A stretch of DNA of 64,000 bases from Paraescarpia echinospica (Eukaryota; Annelida; Polychaeta; Sabellida; Siboglinidae), in assembly GCA_020002185.1 (NCBI GenBank), contig CM034541.1, positions 49,956,562-50,020,561 of the forward strand, written 5' to 3'. Shown here piece by piece: positions 57,052 through 64,000 of the stretch; position 1 is the first letter of the stretch, and every line of letters begins with the position of its first letter. Both the position numbers and the translations under genes were made by a program. The notes beneath the pieces are model-generated. The model was not told the origin of the DNA, ran no database searches, and saw only the letters and a program-made list of their open reading frames with translations.

Positions 57052-57729
57052 TCACGAGATCTTACGTACACCGATCTCTATGACCGTGCCGACGAGCTCC
57101 AGCACCATGTCGCGCAATTCCTCCTGGTCCAACGTGGCCAGGTAGTCGGCCCCGTACGTGACGAGTGCCGACATGGAGTTGTCGAATACACTCACACACA
57201 ATTCATCCTCCCCCCTCGGACCATCCTTTATCAGCATGCGCATCGCGTAGTAATGCTTTGTGGCGGCCTGAATGCCGTGCGACGGGCACAACATAGAGCC
57301 GTCTCTGGTTGGTCGTACCTTGCGACGGCATCGTGAGCACCCCTCGTACGTGCACTTATCGCGCCAAGAAATTGCCTCGATAGTAACGGGGGCCGTCAAA
57401 TTATGCAGGCCATCTTCAGCTTCGCTCAACTCCTTCACACTCACTGTAGAGGGAAGAAATACCACCGCGCCTCTGTCAGTTGTTGGCCTCGCTGCCTCCG
57501 CTGCCAGTGCGCTCCCCGCGGAGGTGCCTGGCTTCGGCTCCGACGCCTCCTGCGTGTGCCCCGCAGCCGGTATCGGCGCCGCGGCGCCGGTCGACGGTCC
57601 CTGTTCAGCGCGCTCCGTGCTGGACGATAGCGCCGCCGCCCCCTGCGCAGCGGGTATAGCGCGCCCCACTAATCTCGGTGTAAGCGGCTGCTTTCTCGCT
57701 TTCTTCCGTGGGCCGCCCTCTTCCGACAT
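57052..57729 (-). CDS. RPA-like single-stranded DNA-binding protein (zinc ribbon plus OB fold)
   Basis: 225 residues from ATG 57729-57727 (an earlier in-frame ATG at 57750 has poorer context). N-terminus with a nuclear-localisation-like PRKKARK and a Ser/Ala/Pro-rich linker of about 90 residues. Then FLPSTVSVKELSEAEDGLHN, a zinc ribbon YEGCSRCRRKV ... LCPSHGI, YYAMRMLIKD, DELCVSVFDNSMSALV and a C-terminal helix. This is the arrangement of the RPA70 C-terminal DNA-binding domain (zinc ribbon inside an OB fold), so a replication SSB role is inferred. The homologous but truncated gene at 28.9-29.3 kb shows it is a recurrent element gene. Frame intact. A CATAAATAG TATA-like word lies at about 57796-57805. 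Confidence 0.65.
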   Translation of the reverse strand: MSEEGGPRKKARKQPLTPRLVGRAIPAAQGAAALSSSTERAEQGPSTGAAAPIPAAGHTQEASEPKPGTSAGSALAAEAARPTTDRGAVVFLPSTVSVKELSEAEDGLHNLTAPVTIEAISWRDKCTYEGCSRCRRKVRPTRDGSMLCPSHGIQAATKHYYAMRMLIKDGPRGEDELCVSVFDNSMSALVTYGADYLATLDQEELRDMVLELVGTVIEIGVRKIS

Positions 57730-58307
57730 CGTGATCTGAAGAACTCGCAAACAGCGCCAACGAGTGAATAATACAGAAGTGTTTTCAGCCTACCTATTTA
57801 TGCAAGTCTAGTGAAATGCGCGCGTGCGCCTGACCACAGACACCACGCATCAGCCGAGTCTGCCAAGGTTATTGACAATAGAAAAAAGCTTTCGGTCATG
57901 TCGGTGCATTCACCATAAGTTACTTCTTTAGAGCGAAATTTTCTAATACAACAACACCACACGATTCCTGAACTCCGGTTTGTCTTATAAAACGCTTACT
58001 TTCACACATTTAAACTTTCATTAAACGATTTTGAAACATTACGCAAAACGGTTATTGCCAGCTTACGTAAGCTTACGTAACGCTGTCTACGTGACGCCCA
58101 TCACGCGGTCGTCGAAGCTCCAACAGCGCTCGATGTCGTAAACAGCATTCCATTTGCGCAGACAAATATGGCGACACGCGAAACTTTCTGTGCCGCACGA
58201 CAAAGCGACCGACAAGAACGTCACAGCTTCACCAAGTACGTCACGCTCTTTTAAACAAACAAAACAATATATACGACATGTTTTCATTTATTTCATATTG
58301 TTTTTTC

Positions 58308-58316
58308 TATATATAT

Positions 58317-58358
<42 letters not shown>
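58308..58358. repeat. (TA)n microsatellite inside the Polinton
   Basis: About 50 bp of TA repeats with one phase break, between the two candidate exons. Confidence 0.95.
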
Positions 58359-58364
<6 letters not shown>

Positions 58365-58377
58365 GACATTTTTTCAT

Positions 58378-58593
58378 TTGTTTTTCTATTCACAGTTCGC
58401 CTACGAAGCTCCCACTATCCAGGGGTCGGGGTACACACTGCGTGATAGGTCTCCCAAGCCCCCTACCACGGCGGTAGACCCGACACGGCCCCATACTCCA
58501 CCGTCTTTACAAGAGCGCCAAACGAAGCGGCCTACAGCGACCGTCCACTCCGTCCCACGCACGCCGGAGAACCCCGGCAAGCCGTGGTGGTAG
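58378..58593 (+). CDS. Possible exon, Pro/Thr-rich, unknown
   Basis: After the acceptor-like TTTTTCTATTCACAG (ending 58397) the plus strand is open: FAYEAPTIQGSGYTLRDRSP ... VPRTPENPGKPWW, stop at 58593. A donor GTACGT at about 58231 after an open segment (GDTRNFLCRTTKRP) would be in phase and skip the (TA)n tract. On the other strand 58087-58287 is also open and Cys-rich (YCFVCLKER, FACRHICLRKW). I cannot decide which strand is coding. Confidence 0.28.
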   Translation: MFFYSQFAYEAPTIQGSGYTLRDRSPKPPTTAVDPTRPHTPPSLQERQTKRPTATVHSVPRTPENPGKPWW

Positions 58594-58824
58594 CGTACAG
58601 CTGTTGACGACGAACTATGGGCAAAGCCGATTCCGCCCAACGCACCGCCACGCCGTGGATTTGGACGGCCACCGCACTCATTTAATCGGAGCTCGATCAT
58701 TTACGGACATCCACCGTTAGATGACATTGTTGACGAACACTGGGACTAAATTATTACTTTTTCGATCACAAACGGGAGTTAGAGATTAAATAAATTCACT
58801 TACATAACCGTTAGTTTGCTTTTC

Positions 58825-59400
58825 CTATGCGCTACGCGGCGCCAACTATGCAGCGATAAAACTCCCCTGTTTATGAAATGCTATACGACGTAATTCCTAT
58901 GCGTGTGTAGCCCTGCATAAATTCGCTACGCGGCGCCAACTAGGCAGCACTAAAACAGACCTGTTTATGAAAATGCTATACGACGTAAATAGAAACCAGG
59001 CGTCGCGACTCACGGCTAGGCAGGAATGTGGCCGCATCTAATTACCAGCGTCGCGCGGCAGCGGGCTAGCGCAGACTTTGGAACTGTACCGGTATCATAT
59101 TTCATCAACACAGGCCTATGGTTTTGTAACCGTGGAGCGCTTATTATGCAGTGGCTACACAACACGCAATTTAGTGACTACACGTGGTTATACTGCTTAT
59201 GTAAACTGCCTATGGTTTTTGTAACCGTGGAGCGCTTATTGTGCAGTGGATGCATAACACACAATTTTGTGACTAAACGTGGTTATACACATTATTGCGT
59301 GTTTATGTACTGGCTTTACTGCTTATGTAACCGTTATACAGTGGATACACGCACTATTTAATGACTACACATGGTTATGCACCTCATTTCGTGGTTATGT
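58825..59400. repeat. Direct repeats in the right arm of the Polinton
   Basis: 'cgctacgcggcgccaacta(t/g)gcagc' ... 'ctgtttatgaaa(a)tgctatacgac' occurs at about 58829-58893 and 58922-58986. 'aaccgtggagcgcttatt(a/g)tgcagtgg' ... 'acgtggttata' occurs at about 59129-59192 and 59222-59288, with a partial third near 59330-59370. Non-coding. Such repeats mark the terminal arm. Confidence 0.85.
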
Positions 59401-59459
59401 ACTGGTTTACCGATACCTTCAATCCACGTAAGTACAACTGGTAGAAACATCACTCTAAC

Positions 59460-59506
59460 AGTGCATGACCTTTTTGGACGGGGGCATACGCCACTCACCT
59501 ACTACT
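59460..59506 (-). repeat. Right terminal inverted repeat (47 bp)
   Basis: Reverse complement starts AGTAGTAGGTGAGTGGCGTA and ends GGTCATGCACT; 46 of 47 match with 44125-44171. Confidence 0.97.
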
Positions 59507-59512
59507 TTCGAG
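59507..59512. other. Right target-site duplication TTCGAG
   Basis: Identical to 44119-44124, directly abutting the right terminal repeat. Confidence 0.93.
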
Positions 59513-59641
59513 ACTCTCTAGATGAAGATATTCAAGTATTTGTGAGTAGCCATGATTGTCATCGAATTTACAGCGGTAATCGACCAGGCGCATAAAAAAC
59601 CGTTACACATTCTCTAACTGGTCAGTCATGCCCATGTACTA

Positions 59642-60065
59642 CATAACTGTTATGCATGGGTTCCACAAAGTAGAACAGTATTCCAGCTCTGGGCGGACAA
59701 ACAATTTATATGCTTTATTGAGATCATAAACATAAGCAGTATTAAAGCAGCGAAAAATAACGTTGATTGCGCTGTATGGTTTGTGAGAAATAAACAAAAT
59801 GTGCTGCTTTATCATCCACTGTAACACCAAGATCTCGGTATGCATTAACGTTAACAAGTTGTACACCTTTAAGATGATAGGTAGCCGGGATACTCTTTCC
59901 AATCGTCACTACACACCATTTATGTTCAGCTACTTGAAGTTGCCACCGGTCTGCCCAAACCACGAATTCATTAAGATACTTTTGCATATCAGGCCGTTCA
60001 GAAACATCCGAGAACACGGTGGATATTTTGGTATCGTCCGCAACATTGTTATGCCAAAACGCCAT
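59642..60065 (-). pseudogene. LINE reverse-transcriptase fragment
   Basis: The first minus-strand frame (60065-59742) reads VADDTKISTVF (catalytic box, one residue off the usual), YLNEFVVWADRWQLQV, KWCVVTIGKS and YRDLGVTVDD. A frameshift near 59880 follows, then NKAYKLFVRPELEYCSTLWNP. These are consecutive landmarks of the thumb side of non-LTR retrotransposon RT proteins. It is broken and lacks both ends. Confidence 0.78.
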
Positions 60066-60069
60066 TCTA

Positions 60070-60330
60070 TTATATAAAATTACTCAAATATGTCAGTTCA
60101 CAGCAAAATATGGTAACATGTTTATTTGTGGCTGCCATATTGGATTTATGATAATTATACACATTTTCCTACTGGATTTTCATAGGAATTTTTAATATGG
60201 TTTTGTGGACACATCACAGAAAACAACCGTTTTAAAAAATGTTGCAGTTTGTTCCAAGTTCAGGAAAAAATTGGGCAAGATTTCTTGGACTACAGAGACA
60301 ACTTCAACGGACATTTCAATGATTGCCCGT
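60070..60330. repeat. Interspersed repeat, inverted copy of 40430-40700
   Basis: The reverse complement shares 'cataaatccaatatgg' and 'tgacatatttgagtaatttt' with the copy at 40.5 kb. It abuts the LINE fragment. Confidence 0.75.
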
Positions 60331-60777
60331 CCGACCAGTAATAATTAATCCCCAAATGGCCAAATATATTAGGCTGCAAGGTGATTTGACAATGCTCTTA
60401 GTGACATTTTAATATTTCGACAAGACAATATGGCGCAAGACCATAATTATTAAGGATTCTTTCGCCTTTACCCAGTTAAAGATTGCCTTTGAAAATTGCG
60501 TTTTGGTGTGATGTGTGGATTTGTTCGAGCACTTTTACATGTCACATGATGGTCAGTGAATATTAAATGTACTGCTGAATTAATTAGAGCAAAATTGAGG
60601 GATATCGGTGGAGTTGTGTGTAAACAGAGGTAAGAGAATTTCATGAATTTTCCACAGTATTTATGTCAATTGAGTTTAAATATGCTGTGAAATTTTCAAG
60701 AAGATTGTTAGAGAACCTTTACAGGAAATGAATGAAACGTTATAATGGCCGCCTATGCAAAATCTAATGTGGTCTGA

Positions 60778-61437
60778 CTAGGTTATTGGCACTGTTGTAG
60801 TCAGCAGCGTCTCTGGCATGTCAGCCCGCCTAATTTGAACGGTAAGATTACTAGTTGTTGCTGGCACTGGTGTAGTCAGCAGCGTCTCTGGCATGTCAGC
60901 CCGCCTAACTTGAACGGTAAGATTACTAGTTGTTGCTGGCACTGGTGTAGTCAGCAGCGTCTCTGGCATGTCAGCCCGCCTAATTTGAACGGTAAGATTA
61001 CTAGTTATTGCTGGCACTGGTGTATTCAGCAGCGTCTTTGACATGTCAGCCCGCCTAACTTGAACGGTAAGATTACTAGTTGTTGCTGGCACTGGTGTAG
61101 TCAGCAGCGTCTCTGGCATGTCAGCCCGCCTAACTTGAACGGTAAGATTACTAGTTATTGCTGGCACTGGTGTATTCAGCAGCGTCTCTGGCATGTCAGC
61201 CCGCCTAATTTGAACGGTAAGATTACTAGTTGTTGCTGGCACTGGTGTAGTCAGCAGCGTCTCTGGCATGTCAGCCCGCCTAATTTGAACGGTAAGATTA
61301 CTAGTTGTTGCTGGCACTGGTGTAGTCAGCAGCGTCTCTGGCATGTCAGCCCGCCTAATTTGAACGGTAAGATTACTAGTTATTGCTACACTCGGCTCAG
61401 GTATGGTACATTTCTTAGACAAGAATATACCTACCAA
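60778..61437 (-). CDS. Putative secreted/mucin-like repeat protein encoded by a 75-bp tandem repeat
   Basis: Eight to nine 75-bp units at 60785-61390 keep one minus-strand frame open for 219 codons. The 25-residue unit reads TSNLTVQIRRADMPETLL + TTPVPAT, with I/V, P/S, E/K and T/N variants. Each has an N-glycosylation sequon (NLT) and a Thr/Pro stretch. The N-terminus is MVGIFLSKKCTIPEPSV. There is no signal peptide, known domain or flanking exon that I can see, and the plus strand is also open in places. It may be a coding minisatellite exon or only a 3-divisible satellite. Confidence 0.35.
   Translation of the reverse strand: MVGIFLSKKCTIPEPSVAITSNLTVQIRRADMPETLLTTPVPATTSNLTVQIRRADMPETLLTTPVPATTSNLTVQIRRADMPETLLNTPVPAITSNLTVQVRRADMPETLLTTPVPATTSNLTVQVRRADMSKTLLNTPVPAITSNLTVQIRRADMPETLLTTPVPATTSNLTVQVRRADMPETLLTTPVPATTSNLTVQIRRADMPETLLTTTVPIT
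60785..61390. repeat. 75-bp tandem repeat
   Basis: Unit beginning 'tggcactggtgtagtcagca' and including 'gcatgtcagcccgcctaa(t/c)t' and 'aacggtaagattactagtt'. Units are about 95% alike, so recent homogenisation is likely. Confidence 0.97.
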
Positions 61438-61440
61438 CTT

Positions 61441-63370
61441 TTTTCTTGAAATCCATGTGATTTATCAGCGGCTAGGCAAGCTTCCTTTGTCGCGCTGTGT
61501 CCCGATCCCTCGGATATTGACATCGGAAGACGAGGGGGTCCTGTTGGAGATTTTGAGCTGGAACTTCACCGTTTCGCTGTGTCGAAGACTCGAAGACGGG
61601 GGTATTGTTGGAGATTTTCGGAGAAAATCCTGGAGCTTTGCCTGTATTCCAGAAGACCGGGAGATACACCCAAAAATGGGAGACTCCATGATTTCACCAA
61701 AGCATTGGCAGGTATACGGTAATCATAGTGCATGATAGGTGAGAATACGCTGCCGTTACGCAGTGTTTAGAACCATAGACTTACAATCGAAAAAAAACCG
61801 GTTTGAAAGCATTATGTTACCGTTTCTAAGTTTGAGCAATTTCGTTTATTACACTTCACTTCACTCAGCAGTATTAATAGTTGCAGGCAGTGGTGGATAT
61901 ATTTATACGAATAGTCATAACGCAGTAATCGCAGCTTGGCCACATGCACAGAAGTTGAGATGGTTTTCAATTGAACTGTTCTGCCAAGGGTGAATATAAA
62001 GTGATTTGAGCATTCACAATAACTGGATACCGTACTACAGCAGAACTCTGTAAGAGCTTACCTTTCTATTAAGCAAAACGGCACGTCACAATTATTGAAC
62101 ACGTGACCTTGTACAATGATATTGACAATGATGGCAATAGCTGGATGAGGGTATCACATGTAATACATCGATGTGCTATAATCATTATTATGCTGATGAA
62201 TGTGCAAGAAACTGACAAATACTGCTTAATTTTATCTTGGTGCTCGTACATTAAATCATACATAACTGACTGTAACACACAAACTGACTTGGATCTCACA
62301 CAATCAAAGAGACAATAATCAAACTGACCACCTGAGTTACCAAGTGGAGACGATGTTGGCGTCAGAAGAGAAGCATATGTTGGCGATCACCACATTGTTG
62401 TGACACATATCACACTGAAACTCATAAACCCTGAAACACCAACTAGGATGTTGGAACGCCTCAATGTTGCAAGAATGAAAGACACTGAAGTCAGAAACAC
62501 TCTATCCTGCAGGTGCGCAACCGCTTTGTTGGACATAGACGAGGAAAAAACACAGAAGACGAAAGCAACAGCAAAGTGAAGTAGAACTAGAAAGATGTTT
62601 TACATACATACACTGAATGCAGCCGTATGCTACTAGGACAAAAACAAAAGAAGCACACTGAGTGGTTATGTAAATACACCTGAAATTCAATGAAGAATAT
62701 GCAGCAAGGGAAAGGCCAGTGGGTGAAAGCCAAGTCCCAGATACCGAATAAAAAGCAGATGGTGCTCTCCATGAAGAACCATATAAGTAGGTAATGGTAT
62801 ATGCAACAACAACAAGAGACAATACATAGACAACACAAAGAACAAGGCACCATTCTAAAAATCACCAAACGGATCTGAGGATGGCAATCCAGTAACCACA
62901 CACTTATAAGAGATAAGCACGGCAACAATATTGCTTATTTCTTCGTCATTGTCTGATGTCCGCGTATAGTTATGCTGACATCTGACAAAAGTGTAATACG
63001 CTGACACCAAACAAAGAACAAAGGAAAAAGATGGGCGGAACATTTTAGGAAATGGTACAAAGCGTAGACTCACCAGATCTGCCAGACATTCCAGAAGCGC
63101 TTGAAGACCTGGATATCAATGTAGAGCCTCCCAATAAGGGTGGCTCTAAATACTTTTTGTTATGTGAAATATTCGAAGCAAAATATTTGACAACTAAATA
63201 GTTATTGTTATGTGAAATATTCGAAGCAGACCCATAACTAATAGCCATACATCTTCTTCCATTATTTGTGAAGGCATGGAAGGAGAAGAAAATTCTTGAT
63301 GAATGGAGCAAAAGTACCATTTTTAAATCCCCCCTAAAGTGACCTCACCAACAGTCGAGGCATTGCCTTG
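61441..63370. other. Gene-free stretch
   Basis: A short direct duplication 'cgaagacg(a/g)gggg' ... 'tgttggagatttt' occurs at about 61528-61620, and 'gttatgtgaaatattcgaag' is duplicated at about 63160 and 63210. No supported exon. Confidence 0.5.
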
Positions 63371-63375
63371 CTGTC

Positions 63376-63564
63376 AGTCCCAAGCGACAGAACGACATCA
63401 ACAAGGACACCTTTATCGCCGTGTTGACGGGTCGGCGGAGCGGTCGCGGGTGTAACCGCTGTTTTCAAGTGAAGGACTCGTCCGTGCTGACGTACATACA
63501 GGAGCGAGCCTACGCCAAACGTCGTGTGTTCGACGACGGGGTCAGCGCGGCACCGATACGTCCA
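63376..63564 (+). pseudogene. C-terminus of a second Polinton polymerase B
   Basis: The plus strand reads NDINKDTFIAVL, CFQVKDSSVLTYIQERAYAK and VFDDGVSAAPI, matching the last roughly 60 residues of the polymerase ending at 51607 (IDKDAFLAVL, SSVLTYVQERA, VLDDSVTTAPI). Homology starts abruptly near 63376, so the rest of the polymerase is missing to the left. The family stop codon is lost. Confidence 0.82.
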
Positions 63565-63574
63565 GTCCTCGCAC

Positions 63575-63758
63575 TTACTGTGACTGAGTCGCGCTCACGT
63601 AGTCGGCGATCCAGTGTTCGCCCGGATCGTCTCTGTCGTCGGACGAAGACCGTCGGGTGAGCGGTGATCATTTTCGGTAGCTTATATTTAGACAGTACGG
63701 CGACGACGACCTGTATAGTGTACGCGTCGATCGCCAGGCGGTGCTGGAAGGTATCCAT
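63575..63758 (-). pseudogene. N-terminal half of a second adenain-type protease
   Basis: ATG 63758-63756, MDTFQHRLAIDAYTIQVVV ... HPTVFV, then a frameshift (near 63650) into DDPGEHWIADYV, with the catalytic His codon at 63614-63616. It stops at 63575-63577. The Asp and Cys halves are deleted, and the polymerase C-terminus abuts directly, implying a deletion of some 400 bp relative to the complete element. Confidence 0.75.
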
Positions 63759-64000
63759 CCTCAGTAGTTGTACACGTCTCAAATTCTCCGAATACGACGA
63801 CGTTCACCGTCCGTGGTAGTGCCGTGGCGTAGTGTACGTCCAGTCGCAGGTTGCTCTTGCGCACGACGTCGAAATGGTCACAATCGCAACAATCCGGTAA
63901 CAGTTCGAAACCGAACAAAGTGTAGCCGGCCCCGAAATCGGCGCGAGTCAGGTCGTTGCCTTCTTCCTAGTACGCTTCCCCTGCCGACGCGAACAGGTTC
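63688..64000 (-). pseudogene. C-terminus of a second Polinton major capsid protein (runs off window)
   Basis: The minus strand reads EGNDLTRADFGAGYTLFGFE, LLPDCCDCDHFDVV and LPRTVNVVVFGEFE, aligned with NDLTRDDFGAGYTIFGF, TPDCCDGDHF and LPQTVNVVVHGVFE of the complete element. An in-frame TAG lies near 63968, just before EGNDL. The gene continues beyond base 64000. Orientation is opposite to the 44-59 kb element. Confidence 0.85.

Larger units (their letters stand above)
44125..59506 (+). mobile_element. Full-length Polinton/Maverick (adintovirus-type) element, 15,382 bp
   Basis: Both termini were found by eye: 47-bp inverted repeats, flanking 6-bp duplication, and between them the canonical Polinton set (protein-primed-type polymerase B, retroviral-type integrase with chromodomain, packaging ATPase, adenain-type protease, major and minor capsid proteins). 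Extra genes are NADAR, a core-like protein, a pVI-like protein, a small membrane protein, a Cys-rich unknown and an RPA-like protein. Coding regions are GC-rich with sharply different composition from the AT-rich host flanks. Rightward genes occupy 44.58-51.46 kb and leftward genes 51.6-57.75 kb, meeting at paired poly(A) signals near 51.5 kb. At least six genes are disrupted, so the copy is non-autonomous. Confidence 0.97.

Noticed and set aside
58087..58287. Cys-rich minus-strand frame inside the Polinton
   Set aside because: Competes with a spliced plus-strand reading of the same bases; neither is decisive, so only the plus-strand exon is listed, at low confidence.

Overview
The window looks like nuclear DNA of an invertebrate animal, probably a marine bilaterian; I cannot name the species. 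The evidence is GT-AG introns with consistent phases, animal gene families (a mucin-4/SUSD2-type VWD-cadherin-EGF membrane protein and an aquaglyceroporin), many microsatellites, LINE and hAT remnants, and Polinton (Maverick/adintovirus-type) DNA. There is a 1,000-base assembly gap at 26009-27008.

Layout. 1-9.2 kb is mostly gene-free, with a duplicated 5' segment, microsatellites, a tRNA-like sequence, a perfect 17-bp hairpin and a 33-bp minisatellite. 9.2-19.2 kb (minus strand) holds 15 exons of one large membrane glycoprotein gene: VWD region, cadherin/He_PIG-like domain, EGF-like domains, a transmembrane helix and a short tail. One EGF exon carries an in-frame stop. 19.6-28.1 kb is repeat territory: a LINE 3' end, an array of CTCF-like words, a satellite that keeps reading frames open, and two minisatellites that share a core but have different hairpins. 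28.1-29.8 kb is an internally deleted Polinton-like relic (zinc finger-core protein fusion, RPA-like protein, SERTA-like protein). 30-31.5 kb has more arrays and an inverted repeat. 31.9-35.4 kb (plus strand) has the last four exons of an aquaglyceroporin. 37,463-39,030 is an internally deleted hAT transposon with intact terminal repeats and an exact 8-bp target duplication.

44,125-59,506 is the centrepiece: an end-to-end Polinton of 15,382 bp with 47-bp terminal inverted repeats (46/47 identical) and a 6-bp target duplication (TTCGAG). Rightward genes in order: NADAR protein, packaging ATPase, small basic/hydrophobic protein, core-like protein, integrase with chromodomain, small membrane protein, minor capsid (penton-like), pVI-like protein, major capsid, adenain-type protease. 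Converging from the right are protein-primed-type DNA polymerase B, a Cys-rich unknown and an RPA-like ssDNA-binding protein. The copy is dead: the polymerase lacks palm motif A and has several stops, the integrase has His in place of a catalytic Asp, and NADAR, the small basic protein, pVI-like and major capsid genes are broken. ATPase, core, membrane, penton and protease frames remain open.

59.6-60.3 kb holds a LINE fragment and an interspersed repeat, 60.8-61.4 kb a 75-bp repeat that is open as a 25-residue peptide repeat, and 63.38-64.0 kb the edge of another, oppositely oriented and degraded Polinton running off the window. The window therefore contains three independent Polinton-derived loci.
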